The notes: generated from the sequence alone by a model not told the origin. A DNA stretch of 64,000 nt from Antennarius striatus (GCF_040054535.1 NC_090780.1:5621001-5685000), one strand, 5' to 3'. Counted from the stretch's first letter, positions 31,230 through 43,483 are shown. Made by a program: numbers and translations.

Positions 31230-31963
31230 CCTCAATAACAAGAACCGACGGAATAAAGAAGCTTTGAAAGGACTTCAACACTAATTCTGTTTGTGATTAA
31301 CATGGACCTAGGCATAGTCGTGGTGAGGAGGGTTGACAGTTTGGTGGGTTGAGGATTGCAACACTGATTTTTGCAGATTATGTTGTCCTGAGGGAACAAT
31401 GGAATGTCAGATTGGATGGAGAATTGTGGCAGCAGGAATGGTTTTGCAGTTGCTTTACCGCACTGTTGCAACAAGAGCCAAGAGGCAAAGTTCTCTATCT
31501 ACCATTCAATCTGTTCCTACCCTCACCTATGGTCATGAGCTATGGGTCATGACCAAAAGAACGAGATCACGGATACAAGTGGCTGAAATGGGTTTTCTCA
31601 GGCAGGTAACTGGTGTCTCCCTTAGAGAAACACTTATTCGCGAGAGGCTCAGAGTAGAGCCACTGCCCCTTTACGTGGAAAGGAGTCCGTTGAGGTGGTT
31701 TGGGCATCCGATGCAGATGCCTCCAAAGTGCCACCCATAGGGATGTGTTCCTGGCACATTCAGCTGGAAGGAGACCTTGGGGCAGACCCAGGACCAGGTG
31801 GAGGGATTATTTCTCAAAACTGGCTTGGGAATGCCTTGGGATCCCCCAGTCAGAGCTGGTTGATGTGGTCAGGGAGAGGGAAGTTTGGGGTTCCCTGTTG
31901 AAGCTGATGCCCCACGACCCTACTCCGAATAAGCAGAAGATGTATGGATGTATGGATGGATAA
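31230..31963 (+). pseudogene. RTE-type (Rex3-like) LINE C-terminus
   Basis: A degenerate RT piece has IFADYVVLRE, where the second Asp of FADD is Tyr, followed by VPTLTYGHELWVMTKRTRSR, IQVAEMGFLRQVTGVSLRET, ERSPLRWFGHPMQMP and RPRTRWRDYFSKLAWECLGI, then a GGAT-type tail. It has frame changes at about 31735. Confidence 0.75.
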
Positions 31964-32029
31964 TCCATCCAGAGAACTACGCTCTCAACATGCAGGTTTA
32001 ATGGTGCTTCCAAAAATCTCCAAAAGATA

Positions 32030-32617
32030 GGAGCTTGAGTCTTCCGCTATCAAGCCCATCTGTTGTGGAACCACCCCCTACCTTGGTTCAGAAGGCAGAC
32101 AAACTCTCATTATTTACGAACAAGCTTAAAATGTTTCTTTTTGATGAACCATATAGTTAGGGCGGCTCAGGCTGCTTAGTTATTTTGTAGTCGGCCTAGA
32201 CTGCTGGTGACTCATCACTACACACTGAGGTCCTCTACTCATCCTTTCTGCTCTCTTCTCGATTACTCCTCCTCCTTTCCGACCTCTCTCTCTCCTTGTC
32301 TCCATTCACACTCTAGCAATAACATTTTACTAACACGACTTCTTCCCTGGAGTTTCTGCTCTATGCCCTCATGGCCTTTGTCAGGTTCACCCCTCATCTG
32401 TCCATGTGTTGTGCACCAGCTCTTCTATTCCCATTATATCGCCCTTTATCAATCCATCGGCTGGGATTCTACTTCCTTCCTCTATCATCATCATGCATTC
32501 ATCCATGTCGCTGTGATAGTGTTAATGATATAGTTAGCTAGATGGTAGAGTTCTTGTTATGTGTACAGTTGTAGTATGCATCTATGTGTCTACCCCTATT
32601 AAACCCCTTTCATCCCT
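32030..32617 (+). repeat. L2 LINE 3' part (family of 3.2-6.0 kb)
   Basis: It matches the C-terminal and UTR layout of 5090-5720: LLWNH, GGCGGCTCAGGCTGCTTAG, AGACTGCTGGTGACTC, then a pyrimidine-rich UTR with GGTTCACCCCTCATC and CATCGGCTGGGATTCT. Confidence 0.7.
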
Positions 32618-32790
32618 GCCAAGTGCTTGTCACTCTTGTGAGTGTTTAAACTGCAGTTTCCCACACTTGAAAGGGCACTTGTTTCAGAAGATTGGATTGG
32701 AATTCACTCAATGACCAGGAATCCACTTGCTTTCTTTTATTTGAAAGTCATTAGGCCACACAGGTGAAAAAACGGCTCCTTCTTCCATCT
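32618..32790 (-). repeat. LTR-like repeat, copy 2 (3' LTR of BEL/Pao)
   Basis: Near-identical to 661-819 in the same orientation. It lies beyond the 3' end of the BEL/Pao pol on the minus strand, which is where a 3' LTR should be. The LTR probably extends further, toward 33060, but copy 1 is cut so the other boundary cannot be drawn. Confidence 0.6.
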
Positions 32791-35190
32791 TTGAAACAAG
32801 GCTTAATTCTGCAGTCTCTTCTTCCCATATCCAGACAATGCAACCATTCCTTCCCCCAGCTCACTCCTCCCTGTCTTCTGTGTGACTGTCTTCAGCTCCA
32901 CTGATTGCCCAATCATTTCCACCTGTTGCACCTGTTCAATCTCTAGCCTTCCAGCTGGGAGACACTCCCAGACCTGATACACCCAGGCAGAGGGGGTGCT
33001 GCCTGCAGCTCAGGGCAACAGCTCCCACTTGATCTTCCCAGAGAAACTGCTGGAAAGATTGCACACAGTCATCTTGTGGTCAGAGATTCCTCCTGGTCTT
33101 CCTGCCTAGTCCTCCACTGGTAGCAGGACCACCAAACATCAGATGTCCCAGTGAAGGACTGAAGGTCCCTTTGGATACTGGATGCAGGATGTTTGGAAGC
33201 AGGATACTTGGATGCTGATGTTGGGGGTCTCACTTCAGGTGTACAGGAGCTTGTCACAACTCTGTCTTCATTGAAAGCCTACACTCTCCCACTACAAACC
33301 AGTAGCCCACTTTTTTGTTCTTTGCAGACTACCAGCCAGGATACTATGGTGGTTGGAGAGGTCATGCCCTCTTGTGCAGCAAGAAAAAGGTCTCTTAAAG
33401 CATCGTGGCGCTCTGCTACGGTGATGACTCCTGCTGACGAAACTGCCTCCCACTTTGGAGTTTCCAGGATCCTATTTTTACCCGCAAAGTATTTTGCTGC
33501 CCTCCAAACCTAGGTGACTGTCTTAACCAGGTGAGTCAGGTTGCTGAACCGTCCTTCATTCACCAGGTTTTGGACAGCAGCACCAATAGTGGCCTTCAAA
33601 GCTCCGGATTTGGTGGCTTTTTCTTCATCTGAGTTTAGCAGTAAATGATTTCTTCTGCATTTTCCCAACACGCTCTCTGGCCGTCGCTGATACATCCTTT
33701 GCAGTATTAATCGGCCATTCATCAGCTGGTAGACCCAGGAAGTTTGGTGCTTGCTGCCATGGGGAATTTTCCTCCATGTCTTTTGGGCCAGCCCCGCGAG
33801 TGATGATGTCAGCAATGTTCAGTGGTCCAGGGATCCACCACCAATCCTGAAGTTGTGTGCTGCTTTGGATTTCTCCAATCATATTAGCAAAAAAAGTCTG
33901 GGACCATAGCTCTCACGCAGAGTTGCACCAAGGACTGTTTGGCTGTCCACAAGATGGTACCACGGCTTGGCTTGAATTCTTCCATGTTGGTCAAAGTATT
34001 TCTTTAAGCTGGCAGCGAAATCTACTCCACACAACTCTGCCTTGACTGCTTCCCCTTTGTGGTCTAGAGGAGTCAGTTTAGCTTTCGACTCCACAAGCCT
34101 CACCATAGAACCTTGGTCACAGGCCCAACGCAGGTACAGGATGGCACCATAAGCATACTCGCTGCCATCAGAGAAAGTGATTGCATCAGGTTCAGTTGGC
34201 GCGCCTGCTGGTGTCAGGGCTCTATGAAACTTGACCTTGCTCAGCTGCGCGTATTCTTCAAAGATGGCCTCTTCTCTGAGCTTTCCCAATAGCACAAGGT
34301 TCCAAGTGTCCTTACTGGTGCTACACTTGGGGTTGGTCTCCTCAAATGCTCTCCAAAGCAAAATGGCCCCTTTTTGCCTTACAGGCATTGTCAGGCCAAT
34401 TGGGTCATACAGTCCAGAAACTTGGCTTAATAACTCTCGGCGCCTGACCTCTCACCTGCTCCAGTGGAAGGTCCTGGCCGAGTCTCATTTTCCTCTTTCT
34501 CCTTGACAAGTTTATCTCAACCATGACATGAAGGTTGTCATCCTCTGGGGTGTAGTCAAGGCCAAGCACTTGGTTGTTGTCCTCTCGGAGCTCATTTGGC
34601 AGGATCACAGTCTTTGGAGTAGCTACCTATTCCTGTTTTCCAACAGGCTCCCTCCTACTTTGACCAGAGAAGACCCACGGCTTCCAGTCAAACCGTCCTG
34701 CTTTCAGGATCTGCTCCATATTTTCTGTGATGACTTTAAGCTGGGCCAAGTTGTCATGAGAGGTCAATAGGTCATCAACATAGCTGTCTTCCTGTAGCAC
34801 GCGACGCTCTTTCTCGAGATGGCTGAACTGGCGAGTGGTGAGTTGAGCAATGCAACCTGCTGGATTGTCTCCAATGTTAACTCTAGTGACTGCATTTTCA
34901 CCCAGCTCCTGCTCTTCAGAGTCACGCCACAGTAACCTATGCAGAATCATCTCTTGGTCTTCAAGCCCCACTGAGTTGTGCATTTTTTTAATGTCTCCCA
35001 AAGCAGCAAACCCTCCCCTCCGGAACTTGATAATCACAGCACGAATGGAGTTGAGGACGTCAGGGCCCCTTAACAGGAGATCATTGAGAATCACCCCTCT
35101 GCACTTTTGACTACTGTTCCATACAAGTCTCACCGGAGTTGTGGCGGAGTGTGTGTTGGGCGCGATGAGGTGGCTGATGTACCACACTGG
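32791..35190 (-). pseudogene. BEL/Pao retrotransposon pol, degenerate
   Basis: In order on the minus strand: RT (35187-34640) with VRLVWNSSQKCRGVILNDLL, GDIKKM and the intact YVDD box at 34771-34782; a connecting part; RNase H region (34388-33879) with FSDGSEYAYGAILYLRW and HLVDSQTVLGA; the PGPLNIADIITRG block; the integrase N-terminus (to 33513); then a jump to the end region. Much of the integrase core is missing, and several frameshifts separate the frames. The 5' part is cut at about 35190 by an L2 tail. Element-level enzyme for LTR retrotransposition, now dead. Confidence 0.85.
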
Positions 35191-35194
35191 ACCA

Positions 35195-35962
35195 GTCTAT
35201 GCATCGTTTCTCCTTCTCCCCAGCTTAAGAGTCTGGGTGTCATCCTTTACAGCACATTATCCTTCCAGTCACACATTAGAAACATCACCAGGTCTGCCTA
35301 CTTCCATCTACGTAGCATCAATCGTCTCCGCCCTTCCCTCATGACCCACACTGCCACTATTCTCGTCTGCAGTCATGCAACCTCTCTACTAGACTATTGC
35401 AATTCTTTCTTATTCGGACTCCCTCATAAATCCCTTCACAAGCTACAACTGGTCCAGAATTTGGCTGCTAGCATCATAACTCGAACCCCCTCAATTCACC
35501 ACAATCACTCCTGTCCTCCAACAACTTCACTGGCTTCCGGTCCAGTTCCAAAGCCATTTCAAAATTCTCCTCCTAACTTTCAATGCCACCCACAACTTCC
35601 ATATCTATCTGACCTTCTTCATGTTACCACTCCCTTCCGCTCCCTCAGATCCTCCTCACACCTGTCTGTCCCTTCAGCCCGTCTCGAGACCATGGGGTGC
35701 AGAGCATTCAGCCGCTCTGCTCCTTGCTGTGGAACTCGCTATCACCTCAGCTTAGAAACATTCATTCACTCCCCCACTTCAAAGCACAAGTGAAAACACA
35801 TCTGTTTAAGACTGCCTATTCCTGCTGAAACCTGTTGCTCTTTTTATTGATTTTATCTACTTTTATTGTTGATTTTTTATTGGACTTTGTATAATTCTGT
35901 ACGGTGTCATTGAGTGTCAAGAAAGGCGCCTTGAAATAAAATTTATTATTATTATTATTATT
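35195..35962 (+). pseudogene. L2 LINE C-terminus with ATT tail
   Basis: The frame reads LKSLGVILYSTLSFQSHIRN, LRPSLMTHTATILVCSHATS, LLDYCNSFLFGLPHKSLHKL, QLVQNLAASIITRTPSIHHN, then frame-shifted PYLSDLLHVTTPFRSLRSSS. It ends GGCGCCTTGAAATAAAATTT and (ATT)n. Confidence 0.85.
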
Positions 35963-36289
35963 ATAAAAGCTCACTCTTTCCAACACAGAAGATAGATAAT
36001 TTCCAAAGGGAAATTATTTATCATCTGCTCAAATACATTACATAAGATTACAGTTATCACAGACAGCACAACACTCATGCGCAGCAGGTAGGATATACAA
36101 GGAGTTTATGACATACAAAACAACTGCATAGACAAACACATACTAAAACTAACAAACGAAAAAGAAGAGTGCTGAAATTGATCAATGTTGAAGGGTCCAT
36201 GCTTCTCAATGAGATCAATTGCCCAGTGCACTTTGACAGACAAAACCTCTGGGCCACTCACAAAGGTCCTCATCAAGGTACTGGCCTAT

Positions 36290-36585
36290 CACTGAATATA
36301 GATGCAGCTGAAGCAGTGGATGTAGCTGTGTCACTGGATTCAACTGGAAGTGTATCACTGGATGCAGATGCAGTTTGGTATACTGAATGTAGCTGGACGT
36401 GTATCACTTGATGTAGCTGCAGCTGTATCACTGGATGTAGCTGGAAGTGTATCACTGGATGTAACTGGATCATTGGATGCAGCTGCAGCTCGAGGTATCA
36501 CTGGCTGCAGCTGAAGGTGTGTCATTGGATGCAGCTGGAGGTGTATCACTGGATGTAGGTGGAGGTGTATCGCTGAAACAGATCA
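36290..36585. repeat. Degenerate minisatellite, about 24-bp unit
   Basis: About ten loose copies of a unit like GTGTATCACTGGATGTAGCT plus GGAA. On the minus strand it reads as repeated ATSSDT-like peptides, but no start or splice context suggests a gene. Confidence 0.85.
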
Positions 36586-36679
36586 ATAATCTGGGCTCAT
36601 GATGAATATTTAACACCTGAATTATTGCCATATAATAAAACGATGGTAAAGGACATGCCAGTACACAGTAGCTAGCTTA

Positions 36680-37735
36680 CAGTGTACTGCACATCAACTT
36701 CTAGCTTCAACCTCTTCATAAAGTTTGCAGACGACACGACTGTGGTGGGTCTCATGAACAATAATGAGACAGCTTACAGAAATGAAGTGAGCTGCCTGGC
36801 TATGTGGTGCAAGGACAACAATCTCCATCTGAATGTAGAAAAGACAAGATTGTTGTGGACTTCAGGAGAGCAAGCACCCAGCATGCTCCGCTAACCATCA
36901 ACGGTGCTGCAGTGGAAAGGGTCAGCAGCACCAAGTTCCTGGGTGTGCACATCTCCGAAGACTTGTCCTGGGGCCGCAACACCGCATCACTGGCCAAAAA
37001 GCCCAACAGCGTCTCTACTTCCTCCGCAAACTGAGGAGAGCAAGAGCCCCACCCCCCATCTTGTTCACCTTCTACAGTGGCACCATCGAGAGCATCCTGA
37101 CCAGCTGCATCACTGTGTGGTACGGCGCCTGCACTGTTTCCTGCCATAAGACACTGCAGCACATCGTGAGAGCAGCTGAAAAGATCACTGGTGTCTCTCT
37201 CCCTTCCCTCACAGACATTTATAACACCCATGTCACCCGCAAAGCCATCAGCATTGCAGGTGATCCCACCCACCCCTCTCACAGCCTTTTCAGCCTGCTA
37301 CCATCAGGTAGGAGACTGCCGAGTCTGCGGGTCAAAACCAGCAGGCTGAAGGACAGCTTCTTTCACCAGGTGGTCAAGGAGGCTCAACTCCCTCCCTGCT
37401 CTGCCCCTGCCACAGCCTTGAACTCTACCTGCACCCTTTTCTGCCCTCCCTCTAGCACCTGACTACATCGCTCTCTTTCTCCCACCGTCAACTCAGGGAA
37501 TGCGCACACGTCACTTCCCCTACGCGATTATGAGTGTATAGAGATGTTGACCGTCCCTATGTGTTTCGTCTCATACTCTGTGCTGTACTGTCTGTTGTAC
37601 TGCCTATGTTGTGCTGCCTGTTGTACCAAGTGTGTACTGCCTGTTTACCGTGGGTCTGAGAGGACTGCAATTTCATCTGTGCTGTATGTCGTGCATATAT
37701 GGTACATTTGACAATAAAGCTGACTTTGATTTTAC
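36680..37735 (+). pseudogene. CR1/L2-group LINE RT C-terminal half
   Basis: The frames read FIKFADDTTVVGLMNNNETA (active-site FADD intact at this copy), NLHLNVEK, then KIVVDFRRASTQHAPLTING, TKFLGVHISEDLSWGRNTAS, TFYSGTIESILTSCITVWYG and HPSHSLFSLLPSGRRLPSL. The 3' end is CATTTGACAATAAAGCTGAC. At least three frameshifts. The same family lies inverted at 56140-56810. Confidence 0.88.
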
Positions 37736-38985
37736 ACTATTGTTTAATGTATTGTGCAAATAAACATTCAATAAACATGGCCGGAAACTTGAACATAATT
37801 AAAACAGACTGAATTCGTAACGCAAATAAGCCCAGTAGGTGTAATCTAAAACACTGATGTGAAAGGGTGTCAATATTTCATTTATAGTCAGTAATATGAC
37901 GGTGTTGTTTGATGAGTAAAGTACATGTACAAGCTAAAAAACATTGCTTGTTCCGCTAATGAAACAGCTCACTAACCACTGCAACAGTGAAATAAGACAG
38001 CTAACATTGATGGACATACAGTATTTGCATGTTGTTACTTTTAATCACAAGGGGTGTGGGCAAGTTCACTTGACATTGGCAGATTTGGTGTAATGCTGGG
38101 TTGAGTCAAAAATGCTGACGCAGATGTGCTGTGATGAAAACTGATGACTATCCCCATGTTAGGGATGTCAAACGATTTCACAGTGCATTTATCTTCCTTT
38201 ATCCATTCGAGACGCTCATCAAACTAAATATGTAGGATCCACGAGCCAGTCATCAGAGAATTTACATTTACTCTTCCGAGTTCTAACACGACCATACTAG
38301 GAAATTTGAATAGCTTGCTCTCGGTTTGTCGACATCACTTGTCTGTTGTAGCAGCTGTCAAACTTGCAACACTTTGGCTGGCTGAGGGCTGGGCATTCAA
38401 TTTGTCAATTGGGACGCGTAGCCAAGGATCTATTATGTGAATGTGTAGCCTACTGTGTGCTCTCACACAAATATTTTAGCTGTGTTACTAAGGTCCCACA
38501 ACAGATCGAATCATTTCTTTTTTTAGATATTCACAATTTTATGTTTTAGAAAATAGAACAGTACGAATGATCTTGGAAAAAGGAATATTTTTCCATACAA
38601 TTGTTTTAATTTTTCATACTTTTCCAGACTTGGAAATTTATGAAAACAAATTACAAACTTACCATACTAGCGGAGGAACCCTGTGTCTCAGTATCTGAAG
38701 TAGGACACCAGGTTTGTTAAAGCAGCTTGTATAGCAACATACTTCAAACACAACAACATTTTAGTCTGCTTTGTACTTTGGAGACTGAAGTTTATGCATT
38801 ATGCAAGTTTTGGGGACATTGTCATTGCATTATTTACCAACATTCTTTCTGTGTCTGTGTGAGAAGCATGGATGAGCCACACCCTCGGTAGGAGCACAGG
38901 CAGAGCAGGAGAGTAAATGATCGGGACAGAAACACAACAGAAGACTCATTCTCTGCTGGAAGGAAACAAGATTCATTCTGTAAAT
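37736..38985. other. No feature recognised
   Basis: About 1.25 kb of AT-rich sequence with no open frame or repeat that I can assign. Confidence 0.5.
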
Positions 38986-40354
38986 TACCGTATTTTCCAC
39001 AATATAAGGCGCACCTAAAAGCCTAAGATTTTCTCATAAACTCGTAGTGCGCCTAAAATCCGGTGTGTCTTATATATGGATTAATATTCATATTAATATT
39101 GGTTAAAAACATGATTGCTGAAAAAAAGCCGGCAGTCTGGCCGCCAGTCATGCTGCACTCCGCCACCAGAAGAGCACCTTCACAAGGCACTCGGGCCTAC
39201 GCCCCCTAACAACGGTAGTCAAGGGTCATCACCGAAGTCCCGGCTCTGACTGAGCTGCTCTCTGACGGTAGAGCAGACTGTAGGAGCACCGGTGATTACG
39301 TAGCAAAACATAAGGAACTTTCAACCCTAACGCTAACCCTAAGGAACTTTCAACAATTCTATTAATAAAGTTTGACTGACTGATCTCAGTATTTCCTAAC
39401 TATTTGGCATCGGAAATAACCCACCTTAAACTTAATTGGTCTAAAAAATGCCATTGTGCTGTCATCTGGAATCTAGTGACGGTCCATTCTATTAGTCTGT
39501 GGAAACACACAGCGAAACTGGCATAAAGGTGAATGAAAGACCCTCAAAGCTGATCTTCCAGCCTTTTCTGAAATTTCAAGAGCAGTCACTGCTAGACAAG
39601 GGTGTCTACTGTACTGCAATTGATTTACAAATGTAGTTGACAGCTCTGGGCGGGCGGCGGAGGGGCACATTCAGGCTTGTGTATTCTGTCTGCAGCAACG
39701 TGCGGTGAGATTCACGGCGGTGAGACACCGACGTTAAAGTCAGTTCTAGGAGTAAAACAGCGTCATATTTGCCAGTAAATTAGCAGCCTGACATTAAAAA
39801 CTAGTTAAAAAATTGTTTAGGACACACAGCAGCAAATAGCTGCACATAGCTGCACCTCACCTCCAACTGGACTACCGATCGAAACAATATTTAATTAATA
39901 AATGACGACGAAGCCGACGAACGTCGGAGCCTAAATATCTGCTTCGAATTTCAGATCAGGAAATAATCCACTCTGTTCGCACTGACTGCACTCGTAATGA
40001 ATTTAACCAGTTTTTACTGTCAGGTTTTTTAATATGCGTGTTGACTTCTTTCTAAGATGGCAAAGTGATCAAGTCTCCTTCAGGCTCAGAATGGCTTATC
40101 GACATAACAATAGGGGCCATTCAAAGGTAGTCAGGAAGTCATGAATGCAATCATTACTGCCTGAGCAGCGCGGCTCTATCTAGTGGACGGATTGCGTAAC
40201 TAAGGCCGCTGAAGTTTATCAAATACATTTTATTCATTTTTTATTGTGTGCGCCTTATAATCTGGTGCGCCTTATATATGAAATAAATTATAAAACAAAT
40301 TATTGAGGGTGCATCTTATAGTCCAAAGCGCCTTATAGTGCGGAAAATATTGTA
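38986..40354. mobile_element. TATAAGGCGC-type MITE, complete copy
   Basis: Inverted ends TACCGTATTTTCCACAATAT plus AAGGCGCAC (left) and TACAATATTTTCCGCACTAT plus AAGGCGCTT (right, in reverse). Secondary repeats ATATAAGG, CTTATATATG are also mirrored. About 1.37 kb, no transposase. A right-half copy is at 11170-11478. Superfamily uncertain. Confidence 0.82.
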
Positions 40355-40420
40355 CTTATTTTTATTACTGTCAGGAAGACACTTTTATTCAACCTGAGTA
40401 AAGCTTTTGTTACAAACATG

Positions 40421-41493
40421 TCAACTGACGGGCTTCTCCCTTGTGTGGATTCTCATGTGCTCTCTTAAATGTACCCCCTGCCTAAATCCTTTACTGCACA
40501 CTGAACAGCTGAAGGGTCTTTCATCTGTATGGATTCTCATGTGCCGCCTTAGATGTCCATCATGTCTAAATCTTTCACCACACTCTGAACACCCGAAGGG
40601 TTTCTCTCCTGTATGGACTCTCATGTGCACTCTTAGATTTCCACCCCGACTAAACCCTTTACTGCACAGTGAACACCTGAAGGGTTTCTCTCCTGTGTGG
40701 GTTTTCATGTGTTGTCTCAGGTTTCCATCGTGACTAAAACCTTTACCACACACTAAACAACTGAAGGGTTTCTCTCCTGTGTGGCTTCTCATGTGTAGTC
40801 TTAGATGTCCACTATACCTAAATACTTTACTACAGACTGAACAAGTGAAAGACTTCTCATCTCTGTGGGTTCTCATGTGCCTATAAAAATGTGATCTGAG
40901 TGAAACACTCACTTTACAAAGTGAACAGCTAAATGTTTTCTCCTTCGTCTGAGCTCCACTGTGTTGGTGCAGATGTTTCTTATCACCAGAGCTTAAACCA
41001 CATTCAGGGGAACTAACTGGTGTAGTTCCAGGTTTGCATTCAAGTTCTTGGTTGTTTCTCAACTGGTTTGAGTCTGACTGAGGTTCACTGGTCTCCTCCG
41101 GGTCACAACTGTCTCCATCCTCTGGTTCAGAGTCTGACATCTGCTCTTCATCTGGTTGTAAATGTCCATCTGTCTCAATGTAACTGTTTGGTTCTGATTC
41201 TCCACACTCTTCTCCATCACCCTCTGTTTTCATCTCTTCATCCTGAAGCACTGAGGACTGAGGTATCTCTTCATCTTCGTCACTCTTCACAGGGACTGAA
41301 GAGAATGTAAACTCCGTGACATCGTCCTCCTCCTTCAGCCCTTGCAACTCCTTGTTATCCTGATTGGTCTGGACTTCTTCCTCTTCCTCTTTGATGTGTA
41401 GAGGATCTGGGGGGTCGTCCTGTTCTCGATTGGACCCTAAATCCTGCTGCTCAGGGTCAACCTCTTCTTTAGTCACCAACAGCACCTGGACAT
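40421..41493 (-). CDS. C2H2 zinc-finger protein, unit 2, zinc-finger exon
   Basis: The exon follows a TTTGTGTTTTTCAG acceptor (first base 41493, phase 1): (D)VQVLLVTKEEVDPEQQD, acidic linker (PPDPLHIKEEEEEVQ, SDEDEEIPQ, EPEDGDSCDPEETSEP), then six complete C2H2 fingers: CSLCKVSVSLRSHFYRHMRT; CSVC..HLRLHMRSH; CLVC..NLRQHMKTH; CSLC..NLRVHMRVH; CSEC..HLRRHMRIH; CSVC..HLREHMRIH. It ends TREKPVS, stop. The frame is fully open and finger 1 keeps its His, unlike unit 1. Probable nuclear DNA-binding regulator. Its own exon 1 is taken to be at 51461-51625; that copy is frameshifted, so expression from it needs another start or first exon. Confidence 0.9.
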
Positions 41494-41527
41494 CTGAAAA
41501 ACACAAATATATTAATTTATATTTGTT

Positions 41528-41650
41528 AGTGAAAGAGGACATGAAGGTTGTTGGTGTGAGAGAAGAGGATGCAGAAGACAGGGTTAGACGGAGGCAACTG
41601 ATTCGCTGTTGTGACCCATAAAGGGAAAAGCCGAAAGGAAAAGAAGAAAA
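41528..41650 (+). repeat. RTE 3'-end insertion next to splice acceptor
   Basis: GTGAAAGAGGACATGAAGGT to GCCGAAAGGAAAAGAAG matches the last 120 bases of the RTE elements. It interrupts intron sequence shared with unit 1, only about 35 bases upstream of the zinc-finger exon acceptor, in the region where a branch point is expected. Confidence 0.9.
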
Positions 41651-41869
41651 AGTCATAAATGTGATTGAATAAGTTGGAAAATACTCAAACTGATAATTTT
41701 GTGTCTTACAAACATACAAAACAATCTGAATTCTGAACGTAATTTCTGCAAAGGGCTTCCAAAACTTTTTCCTGATTTTTTATCCTACCAAAAGCTATGA
41801 AAGTGAAACTTCAATGTTACTAAATTATTGGAACTTTAATGGTAAACCAATGGTGTAGTAACCATTAAC

Positions 41870-42175
41870 CAGTTTAACGAAAACATTTTGTGTTCATTTT
41901 AGCTCATAGCTCATCCAATTTCACCGTAGAGATGCAGATAGCAGCAACAGTGGGATGTTCAAAGTCCACTTCGCCAATCGTTTATTCAGTTCAACATAAA
42001 CTGCGTATAGCCCTGTTTTCACTTGGAATTACATTTATTGGCTCCAAAGCTCTAGGTGCATTTCAGCTGATTAAAAGCTCAGTGTCTGCATCATTTTCAA
42101 GTAAGGGTACCCCATGCAATTATGGTCATCTGACCAGATCCCACTCCCTATTTTAGTTTCTTTTCCTGGAACAGT
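41870..42175. other. No feature recognised
   Basis: Non-coding stretch in the unit 2 intron; nothing supported. Confidence 0.45.
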
Positions 42176-42179
42176 TAGC

Positions 42180-42710
42180 TTGTTCATCAGACTTGTACAG
42201 AAAGGTCAAGGAAGGGATGTCTCTACAACATTCTGACCCTTTTTGGACTTGACCTTGATTGCCATGACTGAGCGCTCACGATCACGGTCACCGTTCCCAG
42301 TGAGACCAATACTGCCACTATGAGAGATGCTCTGCTGCGAGGAAGTACGCAGGTGGTGGGTGATGTTCCCCAGGATTGCTCTGAACTTGGACATGGCCCT
42401 CCTCTTCAGAACTGTCTCAAAGAGTCCAGGTTCTGACTGATCAACCCCCTGATGAGTCTGTCCAGGCGTTTGGTATCCCTTTTCCTGGCCCCACCACCCC
42501 AACATACAGTGGCATAAGACAGCACACCGGCCACAATGCACCGATAGAACAAATGAATTAGCTCAGAGCTGATGTTGAAGGAAGCCATCCTCCTCAGAAA
42601 GTACATCCTACTCTGCCCCTTCCTCTACATACAGCCCAAGTTGTAGCAGTTCAGTCTGCTTTCCAGCTAGAGTACCATGTACTTGTATGTTTCCACAACC
42701 TCTACACAGT
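42180..42710 (-). pseudogene. LINE RT C-terminal fragment
   Basis: On the minus strand: KGQSRMYFLRRMASFNIS, LIHLFYRCIVAGVLSYATVC, WGGGARKRDTKRLDRLIRG and, after a shift, KFRAILGNITHHL. This is the usual C-terminal region of a CR1/L2-like LINE; clade not firm. Confidence 0.7.
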
Positions 42711-43135
42711 TTCAGTTCTAACTTTATTACCAAGATTCAGACCCTGTATAGAGACATTGAGAGTGTACTTAAGATTAACGGTGGCTTGAGTGCTCCTTTT
42801 AAGGTCCAAAGGGGCGTGAGACAGGGCTGTCCCGTCTCAGGAATGCTCTACTCTCTGGCACTAGAACCTGTTTTAAACCAGTTGAGAACAAGAATTTTCC
42901 TGGTTCCTCTTGTAGTTTCAAAATGTCTGCATATGCTGATGATATTATTGTTGCAATCAAAGACTGGCATGATATAAGCTCTTTGGAATGCACTGTACAG
43001 CTTTTTAGTGAGATCTCCTCCGCTAAAGTCAACTGGGCGAAGAGCGAGGCTCTTAACGGTGGGAGGTGGGCTGGACGAAATCAGATTCCCTGATAGACAA
43101 TGATAAATAAATGAATTAAAATACCTTGGAGTGTA

Positions 43136-43483
43136 CAGTGCGCCCTCGGTCTTTGCGATTAATGCGTTCCAGGAACAACACGCAATTGAGGAATCCGTGA
43201 TCCAGGTCGCGATTTATTTATCTCATTATTTATGGTAATTTAAACATTTATGAACCCTCCTCATACTGATATTAAACTACCTATCTGTATTACCTTTTCC
43301 CACACTCTGATAGACTGTTTAAAGCACTTTTGTGTCTCAAAAGTCTGAGATTGACGGAAAGAGCGCACTTCCGGATACCGTCAGCCAACAGAATTTGCGT
43401 ACGGTATCACGTGACTGCCGACCAAAAATCCGCAATGAGGTGGAGTCGCAATCATTGATGCGCGATCGCGTGAAGGAAAACTG
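43136..43483 (+). mobile_element. AGTAATCCC-family MITE in L1
   Basis: 348 bp flanked by TA on both sides, with family interior text GCGATTAATGCGTTCCAGGA, GATATTAAACTACC and ACGTGACTGCCGACCAAAAA. The ends have diverged (CAGTGCGCCCTCGG; CAGTTTTCCTTCACG in reverse). Confidence 0.85.

Noticed and set aside
36290..36585. CRISPR-like or repeat-protein gene
   Set aside because: Degenerate minisatellite; no spacers, start or splice sites.
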